This document shows, piece after piece, positions 15,526 to 23,455 of a stretch of DNA of 64,000 bases (position 1 is the first letter of the stretch; every line of letters begins with the position of its first letter). A program made the translations under genes and the position numbers. The notes under the pieces are model-generated. The model had not been told where the DNA came from. It saw only the letters and a list, made by a program, of their open reading frames with translations, and did not search any database. The DNA comes from Mucilaginibacter ginsenosidivorans (lineage in GTDB: Bacteria; Bacteroidota; Bacteroidia; Sphingobacteriales; Sphingobacteriaceae). Location: positions 806,001-870,000 of the forward strand of contig NZ_CP042436.1 of NCBI RefSeq assembly GCF_007971025.1. The letters run 5' to 3'.

Positions 15526-15805
15526 TGTTTACAACAGTTATGCAAAGCCAAATAACATAAAGGCAAGCAACTGATATCAGAGCATAATTAATTAAAGGAT
15601 AAATTTTCGGGTTTGCAGCAGCCTTGCCGCTTAAAAAAAATGATAGCGTCATCAACAGTAACATTGACGCTAAAAACATTATGTTGATTACTGAATCATT
15701 AAGCTTTTTTAACATTTTTCGAAGATTAAGAAGTGATAATAAGGCAGTTAACGCCGACTTATTATCACTTCTTAATCGATTTTGATTTGGAACCAATATT
15801 GGCAT
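15506..15805 (-). CDS. small two-helix membrane protein
   Basis: A hypothetical protein with two membrane segments (INIMFLASMLLLMTLSFFLS and YALISVACLYVIWLCITVV). From ATG 15805 it has 99 residues; from ATG 15715 it has 69 and still holds both segments. The later start would place the 20-bp inverted repeat at 15724-15777 directly in its leader, and the sequence across the repeat (SALTALLSLLNLRK) does not look especially protein-like, so the shorter form deserves equal weight. Family not recognised. Confidence 0.5.
   Translation of the reverse strand: MPILVPNQNRLRSDNKSALTALLSLLNLRKMLKKLNDSVINIMFLASMLLLMTLSFFLSGKAAANPKIYPLINYALISVACLYVIWLCITVVNRKIKNP
15724..15777. repeat. 20-bp perfect inverted repeat
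   Basis: GATTAAGAAGTGATAATAAG (15724-15743) is the exact reverse complement of 15758-15777, with a 14-nt spacer GCAGTTAACGCCGA. It ends 8 bp before the second possible start (15715) of the small membrane protein. Far too long for chance; it could be a leader hairpin, an operator or a miniature-element core. Confidence 0.85.
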
Positions 15806-15832
15806 ATTCACAAAAATAAGTCAACTAATAAT

Positions 15833-16636
15833 TTAGTTATCGAGTCGGATTTTAATAAAATTTCCTGTGTTCACTATAGGCTGCCAGTACAATTGTTCAT
15901 TATCTAAAATAGAATCGTACAAGAGTGCTATATCTTCTTTTCGTAAGTAGAAAGTATAAGTTTTTACATAACTGGGATTATCGTCAAATTCAATCGCGAC
16001 TTTAAACGTATACCAACCTTGTTTTAATACACTTAGTCTATTATTAATAAAGGCGCCTATCTTCTTTTTGGTAGAGTCGGTTGCATTGAAAACTTTCGTT
16101 CTACTCATGGAATCTTTGAGATCTTTATCTATAATTTCCTTCGCAAAAGTTTTTTGTAGGTAATCAATAGTATCACTGGTATTTGTATTTACTATTTCAT
16201 AAGACCGAATGTTTGTAGCAAAAAAACTTCCTGGTGCTACGTATAGCTCATCAAAATTAAATAAATCACCATTGCATTGACTACAACCAGAAGAGGAATA
16301 ATATTTCGCAATGAATTTTTTATTACAAACTGACGAATCTTCTTTGAATTTTAATTGACTTTCAATCCTTGTTATTGAGCCCAATTTACTGCCAACATTT
16401 TTTGTACTTATCAGTTGCGAGAAGGAAAGTACCCCATAGCTTTGATCGATAAAAATTTCGTCATGAAGATTTACTTTTATGTTTGAAGCCATAAATAATG
16501 ATCTGGTAGACAAAAACGAAACGACTGTCATCAAAGCAACAATTCCGGAAGTTACTAGACCCCCTATACTTATACCATTCTTTTCAATATCACTCATAGC
16601 ATTATTTTTATTATCAGAAATTCGGTATTCACTCAT
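15833..16636 (-). CDS. hypothetical membrane-anchored protein
   Basis: A 267-residue protein (ATG 16636; Met14 at 16597 is possible). One membrane helix lies at about 25-47 (ISIGGLVTSGIVALMTVVSF), after which the chain is polar and beta-rich, presumably outside the membrane. It contains four cysteines, three of them in SSGCSQCNGD and SSVCNK. No family recognised. It starts a minus-strand pair with the small membrane protein 27 bp downstream, so both may act at the membrane. Confidence 0.6.
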   Translation of the reverse strand: MSEYRISDNKNNAMSDIEKNGISIGGLVTSGIVALMTVVSFLSTRSLFMASNIKVNLHDEIFIDQSYGVLSFSQLISTKNVGSKLGSITRIESQLKFKEDSSVCNKKFIAKYYSSSGCSQCNGDLFNFDELYVAPGSFFATNIRSYEIVNTNTSDTIDYLQKTFAKEIIDKDLKDSMSRTKVFNATDSTKKKIGAFINNRLSVLKQGWYTFKVAIEFDDNPSYVKTYTFYLRKEDIALLYDSILDNEQLYWQPIVNTGNFIKIRLDN

Positions 16637-17046
16637 TCCAAGCGCTACATAAAATACCGCCAGGTTTCCGTCAATGCCTCATAAGCTTTTCAAGCACATG
16701 AGACATTGACCAGCTATTATTCGCTACCGCGAATGCTGAACCTGTCAGCATTTTTGTGAGCGCAAGTCATTCGTTCATGAAAGCTCCTTCTGGCATTATA
16801 TGCATTTCACTTTGCTCAATCCATATAATGCCAGCCGCTTTCCGTGTTCTGCTCGCCTGCGAATCGCAACCGGCTTCACAAGGGCACCGCGTGCAATAGC
16901 CCTTTCATTGTCAGCACACTCTATTGCACACTGGCGCACCTTGCTCGTGTCCAGACATACCAGGCACCCGCTGTGCTCCCCCTGCCTGGACCGCTTGCTC
17001 AACTCGCAGCCAGCTTCGTTGCTCTGCGCTGTCTTTGACGGCTCGC
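16637..17046. other. 410-bp gene-free stretch with a 12-bp inverted repeat
   Basis: Both strands have short open frames at 16796-17087 but neither looks like protein. TGGCATTATATG (16791-16802) is the exact reverse complement of 16822-16833. To the right the base composition turns GC-rich and repetitive (CGCTTGCTCAACTCGCAGCC and similar), unlike both neighbours, which suggests inserted debris. The repeat marks the edge of that segment. Confidence 0.5.
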
Positions 17047-17289
17047 TCACCGATAGCATATCTTACAAGCCTTGTAGCCCAATTTAATGGCTGATGCTTT
17101 TGGTATTTTCAGGATGCTATGGGTACAGCGTTGTAATCCCCGGCATTCATAACGGTGATAGGCATACGCAGATTTGCTCTGACAGATGTACACCGAATCA
17201 ATTTTGTTAACAGTCTGATACTTTACTGGTGTTGCACTACCGACAGCTATACCAATGAATACCGACAGGATAATTATTACTTTCTTCAT
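17047..17289 (-). CDS. small secreted cysteine-rich protein
   Basis: An 80-residue protein with a signal peptide (MKKVIIILSVFIGIAVGSAT). The mature part carries the pattern VYICQSKSAYAYHRYECRGL, then QRCTHSILKI and GYKACKICYR: spaced Cys and His residues forming a likely metal site like that seen in the C-terminal extensions of secreted nucleases of Bacteroidota. It begins 1 bp after the secreted endonuclease (17291-17944) on the same strand, so the pair is one operon and both act outside the cytoplasm. Confidence 0.75.
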   Translation of the reverse strand: MKKVIIILSVFIGIAVGSATPVKYQTVNKIDSVYICQSKSAYAYHRYECRGLQRCTHSILKIPKASAIKLGYKACKICYR

Positions 17290-17290
17290 C

Positions 17291-17944
17291 TTATTGCGGG
17301 ATTTCAGCTAATGGTAAATGAGAAGCTGCACGTATGGCGGCTACCGTAGTTTTATATTGCGTATATTTCTTCTTACTCACCGTTGATGTATTTGGAAAGA
17401 CATAAGCTTCGATAGTTTGATTGTACCGGATAATCTTCCAGCACTTCGACGGTATGGTCATTGGGCCACTTTTGGCTTTCCTGCCGTAACTGCCACACCA
17501 GACCTCGGCACTCCCGAAACTAAGCGCCATCGCGCGCGTGTGTTCTTCCAGTTGCTCCCAGGTAATCTGATTCAAATGCTTGGTTTGCGCAGTCATATTC
17601 GAAAAGAAAAAACACTCATGCATATCAGCCAGGTTGCAGGAATTATCCGCAGCATCCATGTTGTGGCCCCGGTCGTACTTCTTCACGATGAGATGGTAGA
17701 ACGGTTGCAGATCCGTATGAGACAGCAACAGTGAATCCGGCCTGAAGTCATTGGTGCGCTCGATATGATGAGGCTTGCCCTTCGGGCACACATCGGCCGC
17801 GTTAACCAACCAGTGAACTTTCACCGGATAGTGCAGCACCGTGTCAAAGGTGGTCGTATAGCGATGATGGACGATAGTCACCGTGTCTTGACCAATTGCC
17901 GTACTTATCCAAAAGCACAGCAAAATGGTGATCAGTCTTTTCAT
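17291..17944 (-). CDS. secreted DNA/RNA non-specific endonuclease (NucA type)
   Basis: A 217-residue protein with a signal peptide (MKRLITILLCFWISTAIGQD). The beta-beta-alpha-metal nuclease motif is YDRGHNMDAADN (general base His in DRGH) followed by CFFFSNMTAQTKHLNQITWE, in which the Asn of SNMTAQ and the later Asn bind the metal. It would cut DNA and RNA outside the cytoplasm. The first gene of a pair with 17047-17289. The island palindrome and a possible promoter lie 57-77 bp upstream of the ATG. Confidence 0.9.
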   Translation of the reverse strand: MKRLITILLCFWISTAIGQDTVTIVHHRYTTTFDTVLHYPVKVHWLVNAADVCPKGKPHHIERTNDFRPDSLLLSHTDLQPFYHLIVKKYDRGHNMDAADNSCNLADMHECFFFSNMTAQTKHLNQITWEQLEEHTRAMALSFGSAEVWCGSYGRKAKSGPMTIPSKCWKIIRYNQTIEAYVFPNTSTVSKKKYTQYKTTVAAIRAASHLPLAEIPQ

Positions 17945-18000
17945 GATGTGGCTAAGTGTTTGGTTTCATTAAAGTTATAAAGAGGGAATGACAATTGCAC

Positions 18001-18021
18001 CCCGTGTTTTCACGGTATTTT
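18001..18021. promoter_or_regulatory. island palindrome, copy 4 (perfect)
   Basis: CCGTG-TTTT-CACGG with TATTTT flank. On the minus strand it is followed by GTGCAATTGTCA (possible -33 TTG) and, about 20 nt further, TATAACTTTA (near the -7 TAnnTTTG), then the ATG of the secreted nuclease at 17944. Confidence 0.55.
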
Positions 18022-18163
18022 CACTTTCTTTTTTGATGCATAAAAGAGCCAAATAGCTGTCCCATTCATTAGCAATGTCGATAGTCTTGTCAACGCTGCT
18101 GATAAGTTTAGGATTGAAGTCTCCTTGCGACGAGTGCCGGGGACTTTTTTGGGGATAAACAAT

Positions 18164-18314
18164 AAGGAAAAAGGCAAGCTAGCCGGCTTACACCTGGCCT
18201 ACAGTAGCGCGGCGCAAGAACTTCCGGCATAAACCCGCAGGCCATTTCATACCCTTTTATTCCGTTGCTTCTTGCGCCGCGCGCCACGCCGGCTACCCAT
18301 TTTTCTTTTTCCTT
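18164..18314. repeat. nested inverted repeat, candidate oriT or control region
   Basis: Three arms in nested order: AAGGAAAAAG (18164-18173) with 18305-18314; TAGCCGGC (18180-18187) with 18288-18295; GCGCGGCGCAAGAA (18207-18220) with 18269-18282, all exact reverse complements. The centre (18221-18268) is AT-rich. It precedes the gene pair with the conjugation-type ATPase. Confidence 0.7.
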
Positions 18315-18363
18315 TTTGTTTTTTGAAAATAATGATGCTACAGGGGGGTGAAAAAACGGAAAA

Positions 18364-18380
18364 AAATCCGTTAAAACACG
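18364..18380 (+). promoter_or_regulatory. island palindrome, copy 5 (partial)
   Basis: AAATCCGTTAAAACACG matches the copies at 14014/18001 read in the direction of their genes, here pointing right, towards the ATG at 18457. It is followed by GGATTTG and then TATCTTTA, a weak -33/-7 pair. Confidence 0.35.
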
Positions 18381-18456
18381 CTGGATTTGAAGACATCTTG
18401 AAAGTATCTTTAGGTATTCTTTATCATTTCTTTATTTTTTAACCTGCACCCTTTTC

Positions 18457-18918
18457 ATGGCAACCGTTGACACCCTCCATTCGCACCAATACCAGCACTT
18501 CGAAGATTTGCAACTCTCTGCAAAGGAAATCTATACCATGCTCGAGGACATGGTAAAAGAATATCAATACCCGGATGTGACGTTTAGCCGCGTCAATATG
18601 AAAGAGGGCAATATCCTTTCCGCTAGCCGGGAATATCTCGTCATTAGCCGCAAGCGGCATAACTTCTATGTCTGTGCCGCTCCGTTCGGCAAAAGCTTTT
18701 TCATTAGCTGGTATCATATGGAGGATGCCAATACAACCGCCAATATCACGGCCAAAATCCCGCTTGTGGGCCAATCGATGGCTAAAGGAATGGAGAGCAA
18801 AACCTATTTCCAGCTGGATTCAGAGTTGATGTTCACCAATAGCATCAATATGATCATCAAAATGGCTATCGAAAAGGTAAAGGCCACGCACGGCTTCACG
18901 CGGGAGAACGCGCAATAA
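18457..18918 (+). CDS. hypothetical protein, partner of the conjugation-type ATPase
   Basis: A 153-residue soluble protein that I do not recognise. It has mixed helix and strand character (FEDLQLSAKEIYTMLEDMVK, then YLVISRKRHNFYVCAAPFGK, then TNSINMIIKMAIEKV). Its stop codon is separated from the ATG of the ATPase by one base, so translation is probably coupled and the two proteins likely function together. The promoter region holds the nested inverted repeat. Confidence 0.7.
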   Translation: MATVDTLHSHQYQHFEDLQLSAKEIYTMLEDMVKEYQYPDVTFSRVNMKEGNILSASREYLVISRKRHNFYVCAAPFGKSFFISWYHMEDANTTANITAKIPLVGQSMAKGMESKTYFQLDSELMFTNSINMIIKMAIEKVKATHGFTRENAQ

Positions 18919-18919
18919 T

Positions 18920-21844
18920 ATGTCGGCTCGCTTAGCACAAGTCTTGGTTGAGCAATTTTACGCCTGGGAACGCCGGGGCAGGGGATGGTATAAGGCTGAC
19001 AGCGCAGCAGACCTTGAGCCGCCATTTGAGCCATTTCGAGGGCATTTTATCGAACATGATGAGATCATCGATGATGGCAGGACGCCGTCTTTTTTCGCAA
19101 CGATAGCGGAACTCGTTGCCCCCAAACCACCGTTGCCTCCAAAGAAATCAGAGCTCCCGATACTTCAGGCGTATCCTTTTCAGGATGAATCACCATTGTC
19201 ATTGTTTGTGGTGCACTTCCCCCGCGCCGCCAAACCCACTATGTCGCGCATGGAACAACTGTTGGTGATGCTCTCATACAAGAACCTGCCGATGAGTTTT
19301 GAAGTGATCGGCACGGCCGAGGCTATTGTGGTGCAGGTTACTTCCCGGGAGGGCGATGCTAACTTTCTCTTTAGCCAATGTAAAGCGTTCTTTCCTGATT
19401 GCATCATCACCGAGCCTGACGAAGACCTCTTAGTGGAGGCGCTTGACACAGACCGGGCACTGTCGGTAGTTGATTTTGGCTTGGCCGAGGAATTCATGCT
19501 GCCATTACTCACCCACGCCACCGACCCTGATCCGTACCTGTCGCTGTTTGGTTTGGTCGACCATTTGCAAAGGGACGAAACTATCGCGCTACAAATTCTT
19601 TTTAATGGCACGGTCAACGCCTGGGCAGAAAGCACCCTGCTGGCAGTGTGCGACGATTCCGGCAGGCAATCGTTTTTCCTGGATGCGCCGGAGATGCCGC
19701 AGCTGGCAAAGCAAAAGCTTTCCGCACCACTGTGCGCGGTGTCAGTGCGACTGGTGACACTGGCACCGCAATCAGATCGGGCCAGTGAATTGCTGCAATA
19801 CGCTGCCATTGCAATAATGCAGGCCACCAAAAGCGCCCACAACAGCCTGTTGCCTCTGTCAGACACCGTATACACTGCCATCGAGCGAGTGGTTGACATT
19901 GCGTTTCGCCGCAGCCATCGCGTGGGGATGCTCCTCAATACCGCAGAGCTGTCGGCCCTTGCCCATTTCCCGACGGTCAGCAACGCCAAACTCCACTATC
20001 ACACCCGCACTACTAAAGCGGCACCCGGATGGTATATCGGGGACGAATATGTCATCGGTGTCAACGTGCACCAGGGCAGCACTGCACTCGCCAGCCTTTC
20101 ACGAGAAACACGACTCCGGCACCTTCATATCCTTGGCGCCACCGGCACCGGTAAATCAACCCTTTTGCATAGCCTCATTCTTCAGGACATATACAGTGGT
20201 ACGGGCTGTTGCGTTCTTGACCCACACGGTGATCTTATTGACAACGTGCTCAATCATATTCCGGCATCCCGCATCGACGATGTATTGCTCATTGACCCGA
20301 CAGACCCGGACTTTGTCATCCCCTTCAATATCCTGTCCGCCCATTCTGATAGTGAGCGGGAAATGCTGGCCTCTGATTTGGTGGGCTTGTTTAAACGGTT
20401 CAGCACGTCCTGGGGCGACCAAATGCACAGCGTGCTTGCGAATGCCATACTCACACTGCTTTATAACACCAAACCCTGGCATGTGGGCGATTTGAAACGC
20501 TTTCTCATTGAAACGGCCTTCCGGAAAACAGTCTTAGACAGCGTGACCGACCCCGACCTGATGTACTATTGGCTGCACCAGTTCCCACTGCTCAAAGGCG
20601 GGTCCATCGGCCCCTTGGTGACCAGGCTGGATAGTTTCCTGCGGCCCAAAAGCATCAGGAACATGCTCTGTCAAACCAAAAGCATTGACGTGGCCGGGTG
20701 CATGGATAGCTCGAAGATCATCCTGGTGAAATTGCCGCAGGGATTGATTGGCCTGGATAATAGCTATCTATTAGGCGCGCTGATCGTTTCAAAGCTCCAA
20801 CAGTGCGCTATGGCACGACAGGCCCAGGCCAGCACCTCACGCGAGCCCTTCTTTATTTATATTGACGAATTTCCTCACTTTATTACGCCGTCGATGGCTT
20901 TGATCCTCTCCGGGGCACGGAAATACGGGGTTGGGTTGGTGCTGGCACATCAGGACATGCAGCAGGTCGTACATGCCGACGCCGACCTAGCCGCAAGTCT
21001 CATGGCCAACGCCGGGACGCGTATCTGTTTCCGGCTGGGGGACACGGATGCCAAGCGTTTCCAGGAAGGGTTTAGTGGCTTCAATGCTGAGGATTTTCAG
21101 CGTCTGGCAGTGGGTGAGGCGATTGCACGCGTCGGTGGGATGGATACTGATTTTTCTGTCAGTGTATACCCGTTCAGCCAGGAAGCGCTGCCCAATTTGG
21201 CAGAAGCGATCAGGGCGCACTCACAGAAGCAGTTTGGTATTGCCATACAGCTGCATGAGAACGCAGAAATATTAGAGCCGGTTCGCCCAACTACCGTTGC
21301 GCTAGCCGTGAGCAACAGTGAGATCGCGGAAGAACCTTCAAAAGACGTTGAAACGGGGGGACAGGTCAGAGAGCATCGCTACACCCAAACCTTTATCAAA
21401 AAGATGGCTGAAGAATATGGCTACATCGCTACCCTGGAATACCCCACCACCGACGGCAAGGGCTTCATTGATCTGGTCTTGCAAAAGGAAGAGAAGAAAA
21501 TCGCCATTGAAATTACCGTTTCCACAGACCCGGCGTGGGAGGTGCACAATATCGAGAAGTGCCTTAGCGACGGGTTCGACGACATCGTCGTGTGCTGCAC
21601 CGACGCGAAGAAATTGACCCGGATTCAGGATATGGTTAAAAAGAATCTAGCACCGGATATTTGCGGCTGCGTGCGCTATATTAACCCGCAGGACATTGCC
21701 GCTATTGTCGCACCAACGCACGTGTCGGCACCCGCGGAGACGGTGATGAAAGGGTATCGGGTAAAAGTGCAATATGAGCCTGGTGGCGTAGATAAACAGG
21801 CGTTGCTCAAGCGCATTGCCGCTGGTGGCAAAAAAAGCTCATGA
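18920..21844 (+). CDS. conjugation-type P-loop ATPase fused to a nuclease-like C-terminal domain
   Basis: A 974-residue protein. Residues 1-370 are an N-terminal region found in HerA/TraD-type proteins of Bacteroidota and Gram-positives. The ATPase core has LGATGTGKSTLLHSLILQDI (about 405-424), LDPHGDLIDN, PFNILSA, Walker B PFFIYIDEFPHFI (about 643-656), the LVLAHQDMQQ sensor and GTRICFRLGDTDAKRF. The last 130 residues have a helix (THTFIKK-like YTQTFIKKMAEEYGYIATLE) and then GKGFIDLVLQKEEKKIAIEI, a D-x(n)-E-x-T pattern of PD-(D/E)XK nucleases or restriction-like DNA-binding folds. No transmembrane segments, unlike standard VirD4. Core assignment is firm; nuclease call is by pattern. Confidence 0.88.
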   Translation: MSARLAQVLVEQFYAWERRGRGWYKADSAADLEPPFEPFRGHFIEHDEIIDDGRTPSFFATIAELVAPKPPLPPKKSELPILQAYPFQDESPLSLFVVHFPRAAKPTMSRMEQLLVMLSYKNLPMSFEVIGTAEAIVVQVTSREGDANFLFSQCKAFFPDCIITEPDEDLLVEALDTDRALSVVDFGLAEEFMLPLLTHATDPDPYLSLFGLVDHLQRDETIALQILFNGTVNAWAESTLLAVCDDSGRQSFFLDAPEMPQLAKQKLSAPLCAVSVRLVTLAPQSDRASELLQYAAIAIMQATKSAHNSLLPLSDTVYTAIERVVDIAFRRSHRVGMLLNTAELSALAHFPTVSNAKLHYHTRTTKAAPGWYIGDEYVIGVNVHQGSTALASLSRETRLRHLHILGATGTGKSTLLHSLILQDIYSGTGCCVLDPHGDLIDNVLNHIPASRIDDVLLIDPTDPDFVIPFNILSAHSDSEREMLASDLVGLFKRFSTSWGDQMHSVLANAILTLLYNTKPWHVGDLKRFLIETAFRKTVLDSVTDPDLMYYWLHQFPLLKGGSIGPLVTRLDSFLRPKSIRNMLCQTKSIDVAGCMDSSKIILVKLPQGLIGLDNSYLLGALIVSKLQQCAMARQAQASTSREPFFIYIDEFPHFITPSMALILSGARKYGVGLVLAHQDMQQVVHADADLAASLMANAGTRICFRLGDTDAKRFQEGFSGFNAEDFQRLAVGEAIARVGGMDTDFSVSVYPFSQEALPNLAEAIRAHSQKQFGIAIQLHENAEILEPVRPTTVALAVSNSEIAEEPSKDVETGGQVREHRYTQTFIKKMAEEYGYIATLEYPTTDGKGFIDLVLQKEEKKIAIEITVSTDPAWEVHNIEKCLSDGFDDIVVCCTDAKKLTRIQDMVKKNLAPDICGCVRYINPQDIAAIVAPTHVSAPAETVMKGYRVKVQYEPGGVDKQALLKRIAAGGKKSS

Positions 21845-21861
21845 CATCCAACTTCACTACA

Positions 21862-22107
21862 TCATGGGTGCTCTTGTTCAACTAACAGCATGGGAGAGAT
21901 TTCCAATACAGCCGCAATGTCGAAAATAATGGAAATATTCGCATTGACCTTGCCGCGTTCCATGCGGCTGATTTGCGAGTAATCGACGCCGATGATATTG
22001 GCCAACGCTGTCATGGTCAGGTTCTTTTGCAGCCGATACTTCCTCATATTGCGTGCAACCGTTTGTATCGCCACGTCGTTGCGCCGGTTTGTTCCTCCCT
22101 TAATCAT
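21862..22107 (-). CDS. XRE-family regulator
   Basis: An 81-residue single-domain Cro/C1 helix-turn-helix protein: ARNMRKYRLQKNLTMTALAN, IIGVDYSQISRMERGKVNAN, then a helix ending in LEISPMLL. It is typical of the small repressors of Bacteroidota islands. A 20-bp perfect palindrome lies 33 bp upstream of its ATG, between it and the divergent gene at 22191, and is the natural operator for self-control. Confidence 0.9.
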   Translation of the reverse strand: MIKGGTNRRNDVAIQTVARNMRKYRLQKNLTMTALANIIGVDYSQISRMERGKVNANISIIFDIAAVLEISPMLLVEQEHP

Positions 22108-22139
22108 TCACCATAAATAGAGAATGATTTTATTTTGAT

Positions 22140-22159
22140 ATAGGGATTTAAATCCCTAT
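22140..22159. promoter_or_regulatory. 20-bp palindrome, probable XRE operator
   Basis: TAGGGATTT-AAATCCCTA with one more A/T pair outside: a perfect palindrome between the divergent XRE gene and the secreted SHOCT protein. It probably controls both. Confidence 0.7.
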
Positions 22160-22190
22160 TATTGTTTATATAAACCAACGTGCAAACAAT

Positions 22191-22727
22191 ATGAAATCAT
22201 TATTCCTTCTCTTTCTCCTTGTCCCTACCATGACCTTTGCGCAAGTCCTCGGTTTGGGAAAACGACTGGCCGAATACAGCGCATCCAATGGCAGAACATA
22301 CCATGTCGGGGACACCATCAAGCTTGGCCAGGGCTCGGCCCCCAACGGTACCTTCCGCTACGTGCAGTATGGCGGCTGGCTGGTATTCATGATAAACGGC
22401 AATCAGGCAGACGACCATAATATTGAGAAGACCTATTCCGGCTATGGTGCCATCGTTAAGAAAATACACAGCTTTAAGGCACACGGCATTCAAAAAGTGG
22501 TGTTTGCCGTCGATATCGGCGGCGGAAGCAATTTCGATCTGTGGATTGAGGATGCCATTGCCTCCTGCGAAATCGTGGACTGCAAAGGCAAACAAGTTCA
22601 GGCCACAGTGGTGACACAGTCCGATGATCAATTCGACAAACTCAAAAAATTAAAGGCGTTGCTTGATAGCGGGGCCATCACCCAGGCAGAGTACGATGCC
22701 CAAAAGAAGAAGCTGTTGAACCAATAA
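22191..22727 (+). CDS. secreted protein with C-terminal SHOCT domain
   Basis: A 178-residue protein with signal peptide (MKSLFLLFLLVPTMTFAQ). The middle is beta-rich and unrecognised. The last 30 residues, FDKLKKLKALLDSGAITQAEYDAQKK, are a SHOCT domain (short C-terminal helical pair, common at the ends of bacterial surface and secreted proteins, possibly for oligomerisation). It is followed 24 bp later by a lipoprotein gene and likely shares its transcript. Confidence 0.8.
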   Translation: MKSLFLLFLLVPTMTFAQVLGLGKRLAEYSASNGRTYHVGDTIKLGQGSAPNGTFRYVQYGGWLVFMINGNQADDHNIEKTYSGYGAIVKKIHSFKAHGIQKVVFAVDIGGGSNFDLWIEDAIASCEIVDCKGKQVQATVVTQSDDQFDKLKKLKALLDSGAITQAEYDAQKKKLLNQ

Positions 22728-22751
22728 TCCATATACCTAACCATCACGATC

Positions 22752-23219
22752 ATGAATCACCGATTATTCGTTGCGATATTGCTTCTGTTAAGCGTCACCA
22801 TTTCATCTTGCAGCAAGAAAGAAAATCCGGCACCGTTTGATAATGACCCGATTGCCACCAGGACGCTGCGGTATTTAACGCAAAAGCCCTGGAAAGAGAC
22901 CAAACTGGAATATCAAGATCAGTCGGGCGTGTGGATTGAAAAGCCATTAGCAACTGAAGTCGCCGTACTGACCAATGTCTTTAAATCGGACGGAACCTAT
23001 ATTGTCTATAACCAAAACGGGACGATCAACTTTTCAGGCATCTATGACATTATTGGTGACAATACGCAATTGGCGCTCAATAAAAGCATTACCTATGATT
23101 TTTCTATCCTGAACGACTCAACTATGCAATTAACGCTTCCCGCACAGATACCTTATACCGATCCGATCTCAGGCAATACGACAACTTACTACGGCATGCG
23201 GCAGACGTTTGTTCATTGA
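22752..23219 (+). CDS. lipoprotein with lipocalin-like fold
   Basis: A 155-residue protein. LLSVTISSCSKKENPA is a lipoprotein signal with the lipid-modified Cys20. The rest (KPWKETKLEYQDQSGVW, VFKSDGTYIVYNQNGTINFSGIYD) follows the W-K...F...G-x-Y pattern of small beta-barrel lipocalin-like lipoproteins frequent in Bacteroidota. It is probably anchored to the outer or inner membrane. Second gene of the pair starting at 22191. Confidence 0.75.
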   Translation: MNHRLFVAILLLLSVTISSCSKKENPAPFDNDPIATRTLRYLTQKPWKETKLEYQDQSGVWIEKPLATEVAVLTNVFKSDGTYIVYNQNGTINFSGIYDIIGDNTQLALNKSITYDFSILNDSTMQLTLPAQIPYTDPISGNTTTYYGMRQTFVH

Positions 23220-23239
23220 GTTTGATGTTGGAATTAGGC

Positions 23240-23455
23240 TTAATTGTCGTAGAACTGTTCACTCATGATCTCATTGATAGTGCCATCTTCGACACCGTGC
23301 TTTTTTGCGATCTGCTCCAAAAGCCTGATTTGTTTGCGATGGTAACTTAACAGGCGTCGGATGCTGAATATCCAACGGACGATAAGGACAAAGATAAAAA
23401 GGCCGGCAAAGTACCAAGCGGCGTAGATGAGCATTGATTTGTCAAATTCATTCAT
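23240..23455 (-). CDS. small single-helix membrane protein
   Basis: A 71-residue protein with one N-terminal membrane segment (MLIYAAWYFAGLFIFVLIVR) followed by a basic, helical cytoplasmic tail (RRLLSYHRKQIRLLEQIAKK) and an acidic end. Such proteins are common in the family and have no known role. The island palindrome and a promoter-like pair lie 60-80 bp upstream. Confidence 0.6.
   Translation of the reverse strand: MNEFDKSMLIYAAWYFAGLFIFVLIVRWIFSIRRLLSYHRKQIRLLEQIAKKHGVEDGTINEIMSEQFYDN

Larger units (their letters stand above)
17945..18456. other. 512-bp intergenic region between divergent transcripts
   Basis: No gene. It holds the island palindrome twice (18001-18021 for the leftward nuclease genes; 18364-18380 for the rightward genes) and between them a 150-bp nested inverted repeat (18164-18314). 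The layout of regulatory sites on either side of a structured block is what an origin of transfer or a control region of a mobile element would look like. Confidence 0.5.

Noticed and set aside
16796..17087. Overlapping ORFs on both strands (87 and 95 codons)
   Set aside because: Neither has a known domain or a convincing start; the plus-strand one overlaps the 3' part of the clear secreted-protein gene.
19180..19989. 269-codon minus-strand ORF
   Set aside because: Antisense shadow of the long ATPase gene, Ser/Arg-rich and without domain.
19893..20495. 200-codon plus-strand ORF in another frame of the ATPase gene
   Set aside because: Frame shadow; the ATPase frame has all the Walker and sensor motifs.
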